This document shows, one piece after another, positions 24,194 to 32,797 of a DNA stretch of 54,662 bases. Where the stretch lies: contig DCEG01000012.1 in assembly GCA_002316835.1 (NCBI GenBank), forward strand, positions 1-54,662. The letters are read 5' to 3'. The notes under the pieces are model-generated. The model was not told the origin of the DNA and did no database searches. It worked only from the letters and a program-made list of their open reading frames with translations. The translations under genes and the position numbers were made by a program. Position 1 is the first letter of the stretch. Every line of letters starts with the position of its first letter. The stretch comes from Bacteroidales bacterium UBA1035. GTDB taxonomy: Bacteria > Bacteroidota > Bacteroidia > Bacteroidales > Dysgonomonadaceae.

Positions 24194-25672
24194 TTATCTG
24201 CGTCCTGAAGAGGATCTTGCAGAACTATTTTCACTACTTCTTGTCGATGCGGAAGATCCGTTGCTTCTTGAACTTGAGGAAGAACTCTGCGATCTTACCG
24301 CTGCGCTACTTCTTGAACTGGATGAGCTTTGTGATCTAACTGCTGCTCCACTGCTTCTGGAAGAAGATTGGCTGCTTCTGCTCACATTAGCATTGCTGCT
24401 TCGGGTTTGTGCGGGAGCCGAGTTTACACTCGAGCGGGAAGAACTCTGATTTCTGCTAACCTGACTCGGCGCTGAAGAGCGTGTGGTGCTTTGCGTCTGA
24501 CGGTTTACCTGGCTTGGCGCAGTTGAGCGTGTCGATTGCCTGTTTACCGGTGCAGAGTTCATCTCGCGACTTCTGGTCGATTGTTGTGGAGCTACGCTTC
24601 TTGAAGAACCACTGTTCGATGAGCGTGAACTGTTAATCTCACGAGTCGTACTGCTTCGAGTCGGGCTTTGAGTGTTTGCTCTGCTGTTTATCGCTTCGCG
24701 ATTTGCAGTACCTGCACTTCTTGTTGTTGCACTTCTGTTCACTTCGCCGCTGCGAGTGCCGGAGTTAACCGTGCCCCTTGTTGCAGAAGAACTTCTCGAT
24801 GCAGAGTTTACGTTACCCGATCTCGAAACACTTCCACTGCGGCTACTTCTCGAGTTCTCGGGTGTGTAAACGCTTACCGATCTGTCGCTGACTGCTGTTC
24901 TGCCCATACGTCCGTTTGTGTCGAGTGAGCGCACATTTACGCTTCTTCCACTCGTGCTGCGGTATTCGTTGGCAGTAGGACCACTGTAGTAGCGGTTGTC
25001 GTTGTAAACGTAGGTGTTGTTTATAATTGTTGTATTGTTGTAGATACCATTGTAGTAATTTCTTCCTGGATAGTATCTGTACATATTTCTATGATACATA
25101 TATCTGTTCGGTAAGAAAACCCAGTAGTTTAATGGCAGGTTGATGTGGATGCTGATACCCATTCTGGGTCCCATCGGAGCCCATCCGTAATATCCACCGC
25201 CCGTTCTCCAGGTTACCCAGGCAGGTGCCCATTCGTAGCCGGGAATCCAGGCCCATCCGTAGTAGTCGTCGTAGAACCAGCGTCCGTAGTGGAAAGGTCC
25301 CCAACCCCAGGAAAAATCAGATACCCAGGTATTTCCGTAGTCGGTCATCACCCAATATCCGTTTGTTGCGTAGGGATGGAAATTGCGTCCCACTCTCGGT
25401 ATCCAGATATCACCATAACTACCGTGTCTCATCCATCTGCCGTGAGGACGTAAGGCATTGTAAAAAACCTGAATGTTTACTCCGCCGCGGTTATAATAGT
25501 TGTCGTTATCACCGTAATAGTAGTCATCATCATCGTAATAGTCATCGTTGTCGTAATAACCGTAATCTCTGTCATAACCGTTTTGAGAATAAGCCCCGCC
25601 TTGAAGAGCCATACAAGATGTAAGCAGTGTTGCTACAAAGGCGATCAGGATGGTGTTTATTAACGTTTTCAT
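24194..25672 (-). CDS. Lipoprotein with WG/YG-rich domain and long Ser/Arg low-complexity tail
   Basis: This 492-residue protein begins with a lipoprotein signal (LLTSC, Cys20). Residues about 40-60 are an Asp/Tyr run. Residues about 66-190 form a Trp/Tyr/Gly-rich domain (YGDIWIPRVG, GYWVMTDYGNTWVSDF, GWGPFHYGRWFYDDYYGWAW, GYYGWAPMGP), resembling the DUF6600-type domain. Residues about 235-492 are almost only Ser, Arg, Asn, Thr, Ala and Gln, with repeated SRSS, RSAPSQVNRQ/VSRN and AAVRSQSSSSS units, strongly basic and probably disordered. It is likely surface or periplasm-facing; the function is unknown. The tail could bind polyanions such as LPS, capsule or DNA. Repeat units suggest copy-number slippage. 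Confidence 0.8.
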   Translation of the reverse strand: MKTLINTILIAFVATLLTSCMALQGGAYSQNGYDRDYGYYDNDDYYDDDDYYYGDNDNYYNRGGVNIQVFYNALRPHGRWMRHGSYGDIWIPRVGRNFHPYATNGYWVMTDYGNTWVSDFSWGWGPFHYGRWFYDDYYGWAWIPGYEWAPAWVTWRTGGGYYGWAPMGPRMGISIHINLPLNYWVFLPNRYMYHRNMYRYYPGRNYYNGIYNNTTIINNTYVYNDNRYYSGPTANEYRSTSGRSVNVRSLDTNGRMGRTAVSDRSVSVYTPENSRSSRSGSVSRSGNVNSASRSSSATRGTVNSGTRSGEVNRSATTRSAGTANREAINSRANTQSPTRSSTTREINSSRSSNSGSSRSVAPQQSTRSREMNSAPVNRQSTRSTAPSQVNRQTQSTTRSSAPSQVSRNQSSSRSSVNSAPAQTRSSNANVSRSSQSSSRSSGAAVRSQSSSSSRSSAAVRSQSSSSSSRSNGSSASTRSSENSSARSSSGRR

Positions 25673-25921
25673 ATCTGTAAGTATTTAATGAGTGAAACAT
25701 CGTTTTGTTTACCTTTAAGACCGACGTTCCAGCAGATGGTTTAACGGAAGAAAATCAGTTAAATGTTTAACTTTCAAAATAAAAATTTAAAATTTGAATT
25801 CGAGTGATGAATTTTGAGATTTGAATCCTGAAAATATAATATTGACTCAGATTATTTAAACTCTGTTATTCTGCAAAGACCGGTGAAAAACTATTCTAAA
25901 TAAATGCGATCGCGTTTTATT

Positions 25922-27070
25922 TTATGATTGACGGTGAGGAGTCCGGTTTTTATATTCCGATGGCGTCATGCCTTCGATCTGTTTGAAAACCCTGTTAAAA
26001 GCAGATTTAGAGTTGAATCCGCTCTCATAAGCAATTCCCAGTATGGATAAGTTTTGGAATTTGGGATCGTTTATTTTTGTTTTCACTTCTTCTACCCGAT
26101 ATTTATTTACAAAATTGAAAAAGTTTACACCAAACTGATCATTTATTACCCGGGATAGGTGATGAGTAGGTATATCAAGTGTTTCAGCCAATTGGGGGAG
26201 TGACAAATCTGGGTTTAGATATGCTTTTTCTGTTTCCACGTGATTTTTTATTTTTTCTGCACAATCAACCCATTCTTCTTCACTCATAACAATACCTGCA
26301 TATTTCTCTTTCTTTTTATCGACAGTTACGTAAGCGGTCTTCTCTTCAATCACTTCTTGTGAAAAAATTTCCTTTTGCTTCAATCCGAAGTATCCGATAA
26401 GAATAACAAAAACCGACAATGAGAGCGAAATTCCATCGGTACAGAATGTCAGGGAAAACAGATGAAAAATGTGGTGGATGGTTGCTATGATCATCAAGAT
26501 CGTCCAAATGATCCCGAAAGAATATACAAGTTTTCGAAGCCAACTGAGATTGACATTTACATCGGAAGAAAAGTTGTCAAAAATATTAATATCGAGTTTC
26601 TTGAAAAGCCGGATAGACGAAACAAAATAAACTGGACCCGATAAAACCGTCAAAGTTAAGAAGAGATTGAAGAGAAAGGGCGGTTTGTAGGAGTGCTCCA
26701 CATGATCTAACCGGATCCCTGCCGAAACTTCGGGGAAAAGTGATGCAATAAAAATGTACAGGTTAAACAACAGAAAAGGCAAAAAATGCAACAACTTTTT
26801 AGTTGTCAATCTGAAATTTTGCTGGATAAGTGAATAAATGTACAGATACAAAAATGGGCCGTGTAGCATCAGCAGCGAAACGAATGATGCCGATAATAAA
26901 TGATGATCGGTAAATAATTTATGCGAAAAAAGTCCATATACACCTGTGTAAAACCCCAGATAAATAAGCCACCAAAAAAGAATTTTGTCGTGTTTTGCCA
27001 TCTTTTTCTGAAAAAGCAACAGAGCAAAAAATATGGCGTTGAATGCCGCTATTAAAAACAGGTAGTGCAT
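25922..27070 (-). CDS. AraC-family regulator with N-terminal membrane domain
   Basis: This 382-residue protein has about seven hydrophobic segments (residues 1-250) followed by a cytoplasmic AraC DNA-binding domain (about 290-378): LSLPQLAETLDIPTHHLSRVI is the first helix-turn-helix and ILGIAYESGFNSKSAFNRVF the second, then GMTPSEY. The layout, a multi-helix membrane sensor joined to AraC with no kinase, is known in Bacteroidota, but ligands are not. The frame starts at its first residue (ATG 27070); a TACATTTG box lies about 35 bp upstream. Target genes are unknown; neighbours are the Ser/Arg-rich lipoprotein downstream and the rnf operon upstream. Confidence 0.88.
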   Translation of the reverse strand: MHYLFLIAAFNAIFFALLLFQKKMAKHDKILFWWLIYLGFYTGVYGLFSHKLFTDHHLLSASFVSLLMLHGPFLYLYIYSLIQQNFRLTTKKLLHFLPFLLFNLYIFIASLFPEVSAGIRLDHVEHSYKPPFLFNLFLTLTVLSGPVYFVSSIRLFKKLDINIFDNFSSDVNVNLSWLRKLVYSFGIIWTILMIIATIHHIFHLFSLTFCTDGISLSLSVFVILIGYFGLKQKEIFSQEVIEEKTAYVTVDKKKEKYAGIVMSEEEWVDCAEKIKNHVETEKAYLNPDLSLPQLAETLDIPTHHLSRVINDQFGVNFFNFVNKYRVEEVKTKINDPKFQNLSILGIAYESGFNSKSAFNRVFKQIEGMTPSEYKNRTPHRQS

Positions 27071-27160
27071 CTTTTAAAATTGGTAAAATTGGTGCAAACG
27101 TCAATTATCAACAAATGTACGAAAAATAAGGCAACTTATGGACTTTCATAAAGTGAGTGC

Positions 27161-27203
27161 ACTAAAAAAGCGCAAGGCTATTATTTATTAGCATTTGCGC
27201 TTT
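27161..27203 (-). terminator. Terminator of the rnf operon
   Basis: The stem AAAGCGCAA/TTGCGCTTT (27167-27175, 27195-27203) is followed on the minus strand by TTTTTT. It lies 23 bp after the rnfA stop. Confidence 0.8.
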
Positions 27204-27225
27204 ATATATTGTTATTCGTAAGTTC

Positions 27226-27810
27226 TTATTTAAATACCTGATCTATTCCCGAGAATCCCATAAAAGCCATGGCAATAATTCCGGCTGTGACGAGAGCGAT
27301 AGGGATTCCCTGCATCGCTTTGGGAACTTTGGTCAGAGATAGCTGTTCTCGGATACCGGAGAAAATTATTAGCGCTAAAGCAAAACCGATGGATGTGGCA
27401 ATGGCAAAAACTACCGATTCCAACAGGTTGTAATCTTTTTGAATAACCAAAATAGCAACACCAAGAATGGCACAGTTAGTTGTAATCAATGGAAGAAAAA
27501 CCCCCAATGCCTGATACAGTGAAGGTGAGACTTTTTTCAAAATAATTTCTACCATCTGCACTAGAGCAGCAATTACCAAGATGAAAGATATGGTCTGCAA
27601 ATAACCTAAGCCTGCCGGATCTAGAACTCCTTTTTGCAACAAAAAGGTAACGATGGTGGAAATGGTGAGCACAAAAGTTACAGCAAGCCCCATCCCAATA
27701 GCTGTATCTATTTTTTTAGAAACTCCCAGGAAAGGACAAATTCCCAGAAATTGAGAGTAAACAATGTTGTTTACAAAAATGGCTACTATAATAATTCCAA
27801 TGTATTCCAT
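27226..27810 (-). CDS. rnfA: Rnf complex subunit RnfA
   Basis: This is an integral membrane subunit of the Rnf ferredoxin:NAD+ oxidoreductase, which pumps Na+ or H+. The 194-residue protein has six membrane helices, with the conserved VNNIVYSQFLGICPFLGVSK near the start (Cys in GICPF) and VFLPLITTNCAILG in the middle (Cys in TTNCAI). These two cysteines in RnfA pair with two in RnfE to hold a membrane-embedded iron-sulfur centre. It is the last gene of the operon, 8 bp after rnfE. Confidence 0.95.
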   Translation of the reverse strand: MEYIGIIIVAIFVNNIVYSQFLGICPFLGVSKKIDTAIGMGLAVTFVLTISTIVTFLLQKGVLDPAGLGYLQTISFILVIAALVQMVEIILKKVSPSLYQALGVFLPLITTNCAILGVAILVIQKDYNLLESVVFAIATSIGFALALIIFSGIREQLSLTKVPKAMQGIPIALVTAGIIAMAFMGFSGIDQVFK

Positions 27811-27818
27811 AATTCAAT

Positions 27819-28406
27819 TTACTTTTTCTGCAATTTATTAAACGTAGCAATCATATATCCCAACACGATAAACGCTCCCGGTGCAAGCACGAAAATGAGC
27901 GAACCAAAGTTTTCGGGATAAACGGATATAGAAAATATTTTTCCTGTTCCCAACAATTCACGAACTGCTCCCAACAGTGTGAGCGCCAGTGTAAATCCCA
28001 AACCAATTCCCAGTCCGTCGAGAGAAGATGCCAAAATATTATTTTTAGATGCGAATGCTTCAGCACGTCCCAATACAATGCAGTTCACCACAATAAGCGG
28101 GATGAAAATCCCCAAACTTGCGGCTAAAGCCGGGACATAAGCGTTCATCACCATTTCTACGATGGTTACAAATGCGGCTATCACTACAATGAAGGCTGGA
28201 ATACGTACCATATCGGGAATCAGATTTTTGAGGGCTGAAATTGCCGCGTTGGAGCAAATCAACACAAACATTGTTGCCAGCCCCATACTCATGCCATTGA
28301 TAGCTGAACTTGTTGTTGCCAGCGTGGGACACATTCCCAGCAAAAGGACAAATGTGGGATTCTCTTTGATTAGCCCGTTTACAATAACTTTTAAGTTGTT
28401 ATTCAT
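27819..28406 (-). CDS. rnfE: Rnf complex subunit RnfE
   Basis: RnfE is the structural twin of RnfA (195 residues, six helices). It carries FVLLLGMCPTLATTSSAING near the N-terminus and FIPLIVVNCIVLGRAEAFAS in the middle, each with the conserved Cys. The frame is open to 28496, but ATG 28406 is the start: it has a strong GGAGG sequence 8 bp upstream and begins MNNNLKVI, as in the family. It overlaps the end of rnfG by 8 bp. Confidence 0.95.
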   Translation of the reverse strand: MNNNLKVIVNGLIKENPTFVLLLGMCPTLATTSSAINGMSMGLATMFVLICSNAAISALKNLIPDMVRIPAFIVVIAAFVTIVEMVMNAYVPALAASLGIFIPLIVVNCIVLGRAEAFASKNNILASSLDGLGIGLGFTLALTLLGAVRELLGTGKIFSISVYPENFGSLIFVLAPGAFIVLGYMIATFNKLQKK

Positions 28407-29055
28407 TGTTTTCTCCTCCTTCCTCTTCCTGCTTTTCGTCAGTATTATTTTGTTTTGTCGCGCTTGAATCGGCATCGCTTGCCTTATAAACGGCATACGC
28501 TTTATTTATTGCTTCCAGAAAAGCACGAGATGTTATTGTTGATGCAGTGATAGCATCGATTTGGCCTCCGTCTTTCGAAACACTTAGGTTGCCTTCCGAC
28601 AGATTTCTACCGATCACAACCTGATTAGGCTTAGTAGTATCACGAAACCAATCATTCATTTTCGATCCTAACCCGGGTGTTTCGGCATGGGAGAGAACAG
28701 AATAGTTCACTACTTTATCCTCCATATCGAAACCTACCATTATCTGAATATTTCCGCTGAATCCGTTGTTGGAATTGGTGTTTACGGCAAATCCGACTAC
28801 TTCATCGCCTTTTTTTGCAGGATAAACCAGCAGTGAGTCTCCATTCGCAGTTGGCATTTTGTAAGCTTCCTCAACAGGATTATTATCAAATTCGGGAACC
28901 ACTTCTTTTATCGCATTTTCTAATTTCAATGCCTTGGCTGCAGCTATGGGTTTGGCAGTCATTTTGTTCACCTGCGCCAATAAAACTGCCACTACCAGAC
29001 TGATAATGAACAGCGAAAGGAACATATTTTTAAATGTAGATTTTAACTTAGCCAT
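28399..29055 (-). CDS. rnfG: Rnf complex subunit RnfG (FMN-bearing)
   Basis: RnfG is anchored by one N-terminal helix (about 9-29) and exposes an FMN-binding domain outside the cytoplasm. HAETPGLG (123-130) is conserved. The flavinylation site reads DAITASTITS, so T173 is the likely acceptor of covalent FMN; the usual form is closer to S-G-A-T-x-T, so Ala and Ser replace Gly and Ala here. The acidic tail (DEKQEEEGGENNE) is encoded by the same bases that give rnfE its ribosome-binding site. It overlaps rnfD by 8 bp. Confidence 0.93.
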   Translation of the reverse strand: MAKLKSTFKNMFLSLFIISLVVAVLLAQVNKMTAKPIAAAKALKLENAIKEVVPEFDNNPVEEAYKMPTANGDSLLVYPAKKGDEVVGFAVNTNSNNGFSGNIQIMVGFDMEDKVVNYSVLSHAETPGLGSKMNDWFRDTTKPNQVVIGRNLSEGNLSVSKDGGQIDAITASTITSRAFLEAINKAYAVYKASDADSSATKQNNTDEKQEEEGGENNE

Positions 29056-30013
29056 TTTTTACTACCTCCCCGAATCTTTTTGGTGTTGTGTAATTATTGA
29101 TTAACGGAGTGAAGGCATTCATCAGCAGGATTGCAAACGAAACACCTTCGGGATAAGCTCCCCACAAACGGATAGCAACGGTTATAAGACCGATACTTAC
29201 GCCATAAATGAGCATACCCGATTTTGTCATCGGAGATGTTACGTAGTCAGTTGCCATGAAAACAGCTCCCAGCATCAACCCACCCGAAAACAAGTGAATA
29301 AGCGGATTGTACATCGGAGTGGGGTTGAAAAGGTACAAAATTCCGGTGAAAACGGCTACCGATAAAATAATCGAGATAGGAATATGCCACGTGATAATTT
29401 TTTTCCACAACATGTAAATCAATCCTAACAAAAGCGCCAACGCGCTCATTTCGCCGATGGAGCCACCTTCGAATCCAAAGAACATGTCTTTTATCGTCGG
29501 CAATGCGTCGGGAGTGAATTTCAGATTCGACAGAACCGTTGCCGATGTAATGGCATCGGTTGTGGCACCCACATCGGGAGTAGGCCAAGTGGTCATTTGT
29601 GCCGGAAACGAGATTAGCAGAAAGATACGCCCCGCTATTGCCGGATTAAAAATGTTGTTTCCTAATCCGCCGAACGACATTTTTACCACACCAATGGCGA
29701 AAAGTGCACCAAGCGCCAGAATCCAAATCGGAAGATTAGACGGTACGTTAAACGCCAGCAATACACCAGTGATAATGGCAGAGCCGTCGAAAATCGTTGG
29801 CTCTTTTTTCATGATGTACCTGGCGATGAGATATTCGAATCCCATGCAGAATAAAACCGATAGAGCAGTGATTATCAAAGCATCCAACCGGAATACATAT
29901 ACAGCAACCAGAAACGCCGGAATAAGCGCAATCAGCACGCCGTACATGTTTTTTTCGATACTGTCTCCGCTGTGCACATGTGGCGATGGGGAGACGATTA
30001 GTTTGTTTTCCAT
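29048..30013 (-). CDS. rnfD: Rnf complex subunit RnfD (FMN-bearing)
   Basis: RnfD is a multi-helix membrane subunit with covalent FMN. The 321-residue protein begins SPSPHVHSGDS, has KMSFGGLGNNIFNPAIAGR (111-129) and the flavinylation motif DAITSATV (T159). FMATDYVTSPMTKSG near the C-terminus is conserved in RnfD and the related NqrB. It is separated from the upstream rnfC by a 105-bp gap containing two palindromes, unlike the overlaps elsewhere in the operon. Confidence 0.95.
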   Translation of the reverse strand: MENKLIVSPSPHVHSGDSIEKNMYGVLIALIPAFLVAVYVFRLDALIITALSVLFCMGFEYLIARYIMKKEPTIFDGSAIITGVLLAFNVPSNLPIWILALGALFAIGVVKMSFGGLGNNIFNPAIAGRIFLLISFPAQMTTWPTPDVGATTDAITSATVLSNLKFTPDALPTIKDMFFGFEGGSIGEMSALALLLGLIYMLWKKIITWHIPISIILSVAVFTGILYLFNPTPMYNPLIHLFSGGLMLGAVFMATDYVTSPMTKSGMLIYGVSIGLITVAIRLWGAYPEGVSFAILLMNAFTPLINNYTTPKRFGEVVKNG

Positions 30014-30023
30014 TAAACCCCAG

Positions 30024-30107
30024 TCCCCTAAAGGGGAATTTCTATTTTATATGTGAATTTTCTTGTTAGTTGAAAATATATCTGCCTCTAAAGTCCCCTT
30101 TAGGGGA
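30024..30107. repeat. Two CCCCTTTAGGGG palindromes between rnfC and rnfD
   Basis: TCCCCT-AA-AGGGGA (30024-30037) and TCCCCT-TT-AGGGGA (30094-30107) lie 56 bp apart; the centres are reverse complements, so the pair is arranged head to head, like a REP doublet. In the mRNA each could fold by itself or the two could pair with each other. They sit inside an otherwise compact operon. Confidence 0.75.
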
Positions 30108-30118
30108 TTTATAGGTTA

Positions 30119-31450
30119 TCAGTTTTTTCTTGCACGAATTATTCCCATTACCTTCCCTTTCCCCAAACGAATGTAGTCGAGTAGGGGACGGTCGGATGGA
30201 CAGGTGTAGCTGCAGGAACCGCATTCGATACAATCAGTTATTCGATTTTTCTCAGCTCTTTCCCATTCACTGTATTCGGTGAGATTCATCAGAAGAGTTG
30301 GATTTAATCCCATTGGACAAACGTTTACGCATTTTGTGCAGCGTATGCAGTCTTTCATTCTTTCGCGTTTCGATTCCAGTGTGGGGATAATCAGTATTCC
30401 CGATGTCCCTTTTGTAACGGGAATTTCCACGCTTGCGATGGCTTTTCCCATCATAGGCCCGCCACTCACCACTTTTCCCGTTGTTTCGGGTAATCCTCCC
30501 GCGAAATCGATAAGGTGATTCAACGGAATTCCTAATCGTGAAAGCATGTTGCAAGGATTCTTAACATCTTTTCCGGTAACGGTAACTACTCGCTCTACGA
30601 GCGGTTTGTTTTTCTGAACAGCTTCGTAAACAGCAAATGCCGTTCCAACGTTCTGAACTACTGCACCTACCGAAATAGGAAGTGCGCCGCTTGGCACTTG
30701 ACGGCGAACTATGGCATCGATAAGTTGCTTTTCCCCACCTTGCGGGTATTGCACTTTGAGTGATTGTACAGTAATTCCTGGATATGATTTTGCAGCCACA
30801 GTGAATTTATCAATAGCATCTTTCTTGTTGTTTTCGATACCGATAACAGCCTTATTCACATTGATAGCTTCCATCAGAAGAGTTGTCCCGATCAGAATTT
30901 CTTCGGTCTTCTCCATCATCAACTGATGATCTGATGTGAGATAAGGTTCGCATTCCACAGCATTGATGATAAGCGTTTCGGCTTTCGTTCCTGGAGGTGG
31001 GATCAATTTTACGTGGGTGGGAAAAGTGGCTCCGCCCATTCCCACAATACCTGCAGCAGAAATTTTATCGATAATTTCTCTTGAAGAAAGAGAACATTCT
31101 TTAGCCAGTGTTTCGGAGCGATCAATTTTTTCTTCCCACTCGTCGCCCTCAACATTGATAAAAACAGCATCGCGTTTGTATCCGCTGGCATCGAGTGCTT
31201 TATCGATTTTGAGTACCGTTCCTGAAACGGACGAGTGAATATTTGCCGATACAAATCCTACCGTTTTCCCGATAAGAGTTCCCACTTTCACCTTGTCGCC
31301 TTTTTTGACAACCGGCTGACAGGGAGCGCCAATGTGCTGAGTTAGCGGGATAATAACTTGTGCGGGTATGGCAATGGGTTGTATCGCTTTTCCGGCAGAA
31401 AATTTGTTTTCTTTGGGGTGAATTCCCCCGATTCGAAATGTTTTTAACAT
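30119..31450 (-). CDS. rnfC: Rnf complex subunit RnfC
   Basis: RnfC is the peripheral cytoplasmic subunit that binds NADH/FMN and passes electrons to the rest of Rnf. It begins with GGIHPKENK, the usual start. It contains a Rossmann-like NADH/FMN region (AAGIVGMGGATFPTHVKL, NAVECEPYLTSDHQLM), an SLBB domain with GGPMMGKA, and two [4Fe-4S] motifs near the end, CIRCTKCVNVCP and CIECGSCSYTCP. At 443 residues it is normal length. It follows rnfB by 59 bp. Confidence 0.96.
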   Translation of the reverse strand: MLKTFRIGGIHPKENKFSAGKAIQPIAIPAQVIIPLTQHIGAPCQPVVKKGDKVKVGTLIGKTVGFVSANIHSSVSGTVLKIDKALDASGYKRDAVFINVEGDEWEEKIDRSETLAKECSLSSREIIDKISAAGIVGMGGATFPTHVKLIPPPGTKAETLIINAVECEPYLTSDHQLMMEKTEEILIGTTLLMEAINVNKAVIGIENNKKDAIDKFTVAAKSYPGITVQSLKVQYPQGGEKQLIDAIVRRQVPSGALPISVGAVVQNVGTAFAVYEAVQKNKPLVERVVTVTGKDVKNPCNMLSRLGIPLNHLIDFAGGLPETTGKVVSGGPMMGKAIASVEIPVTKGTSGILIIPTLESKRERMKDCIRCTKCVNVCPMGLNPTLLMNLTEYSEWERAEKNRITDCIECGSCSYTCPSDRPLLDYIRLGKGKVMGIIRARKN

Positions 31451-31509
31451 AGAACTCTTAAATTCCCTTATTTAGTCGGGAGTTTCTTTATTGTGAGTTT
31501 TTATTTGAA

Positions 31510-32376
31510 TTAAGCGTTTACTGTTGCTTCTTCCTTTACTGCCGGCGGTGTTTCTTTCCTTGGCGGGAAGTTGAGTTCCAAGATGGAGTTAGTGGGACAA
31601 ACCGGAACGCATTTGCGGCATAAACGACACTTGTCATCGATAATGAACGCCAGGTTATTTTCGATGGTAATGGCTTCGAACGGACAAACCTGCTGACATT
31701 TGGTGCATCCTATGCAAGCTACGTTGCACGCTTTTTTGGCTACAGCGCCTTTGTCCTTGTTCACGCAGCTAACGTAAATGCGACGTGATTTGGGACCTTG
31801 CTTGCGCAACTCGATAATGTCTTTCGGACAAGCTTTTACGCAGGCTCCGCAGGCGGTACATTTGTCTTCTACCACTTCGGGAAGCATGGTTGTCGGATTG
31901 ATATGGATGGCATCGAACGTACACGAAGCTTCGCAATCGCCCAAACCGTAACAGCCAAACGAGCAGCCGGTATCGCCGCCGTAAAGTGCCGCTGCAATGG
32001 TGCAATTAGAAGCTCCGTCGTATAAATTCAATCGTGGACGTTCATCGCACGAACCGCTACATCTGACTACAGCTATTTTTTTTGTCGAAGCGGCAGCAAT
32101 TTTTCCTAATATTTCGGCAACCCTGTCCATTGTTTCTTGTCCGCCGACAGGGCAGTATAAGTCATCCAGTGTTTCGGCTTTTACGCAAGCGTTGGCAAAC
32201 GAAGCGCATCCGGGAAAACCACATCCTCCACAATTGGCGGCTGGAAGTGCCTCCTGAACCTCTTCGATCCGGGGATCCTCCTCCACGTGAAATTTGCGTC
32301 CCACAAAATAGAGAATGGCAGCGCTTCCGGCGCCGATTGCTCCCAATGTGGCTACAGCAGAAAGTAATACACTCAT
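31510..32376 (-). CDS. rnfB: Rnf complex subunit RnfB
   Basis: RnfB is the ferredoxin-docking subunit. Residues 7-26 are a membrane helix. The CX2CX4CX17C cluster site uses C49, C52, C57 and C75 (NCGGCGFPGC...YCP). Several ferredoxin-type motifs follow (CTACGACVKACP, CIGCTKCQQVCP, CRLCRKCVPVCP), plus a Cys-rich stretch CSGSCDE...NCTIAAALYGGDTGCSFGCYGLGDC as in other anaerobe RnfB proteins. At 288 residues it is longer than the E. coli RsxB (about 190), as in Bacteroides. It starts 10 bp after the rseC stop. Confidence 0.96.
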   Translation of the reverse strand: MSVLLSAVATLGAIGAGSAAILYFVGRKFHVEEDPRIEEVQEALPAANCGGCGFPGCASFANACVKAETLDDLYCPVGGQETMDRVAEILGKIAAASTKKIAVVRCSGSCDERPRLNLYDGASNCTIAAALYGGDTGCSFGCYGLGDCEASCTFDAIHINPTTMLPEVVEDKCTACGACVKACPKDIIELRKQGPKSRRIYVSCVNKDKGAVAKKACNVACIGCTKCQQVCPFEAITIENNLAFIIDDKCRLCRKCVPVCPTNSILELNFPPRKETPPAVKEEATVNA

Positions 32377-32386
32377 ATTTTGAATA

Positions 32387-32797
32387 TCAATTGTTATTTT
32401 TGATAGTAAATTTAAAAGAATTCGCCATTTTATTACGCAACAGATAAAGTATCAGGTAATATGGCGCCAAAGCAACGATTGAAGCGATTGCCGCTTCCAT
32501 TTCTCCCAACTTCCAGACCGAAGTGGCAAGTATCAGGATCATAAGAAGAATGAAAATGGGAATCACAAAAGCCCATAAAACCGCTTTGTACCCCATGGAC
32601 TCTTTTCCTTCGATGGTTACAACGTCGTTTATTTTGTATTTTCCAGAAAAGTCGATTACATCTACCATTTTCTCTTTCGAGTCGGCAGCCATGCAAGAAC
32701 CTTTGGCATGACAACTACTGCACGCAGATTCCTGTAAAATTTTTACGGATAATTTATTATCCGCAATACTCGCTATGATTCCTGTATGTTCAATCAT
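32387..32797 (-). CDS. rseC: RseC/MucC-family protein, first gene of the rnf operon
   Basis: This 136-residue inner-membrane protein has an N-terminal cysteine-bearing soluble domain (C26, C29, C35 in SACSSCHAKGSC) and two membrane helices (about 75-95 and 100-118). RseC homologues occur with rnf/rsx genes and in E. coli help keep SoxR reduced. Here it probably assists Rnf assembly or maturation (inference). The frame extends to 32836, but ATG 32797 is used because a TACTTTTG -7 box lies at 32841-32834, just past the longer start. Confidence 0.88.
   Translation of the reverse strand: MIEHTGIIASIADNKLSVKILQESACSSCHAKGSCMAADSKEKMVDVIDFSGKYKINDVVTIEGKESMGYKAVLWAFVIPIFILLMILILATSVWKLGEMEAAIASIVALAPYYLILYLLRNKMANSFKFTIKNNN

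Noticed and set aside
24261..24928. Leu/Glu-rich and Cys/Ser-rich frames opposite the Ser/Arg-rich tail
   Set aside because: They are the complement of a low-complexity Ser/Arg repeat, with no other support.
24194..24960. Repeats in the Ser/Arg-rich gene as a possible CRISPR array
   Set aside because: Units are irregular, in frame and coding, with no constant repeat/spacer pattern.
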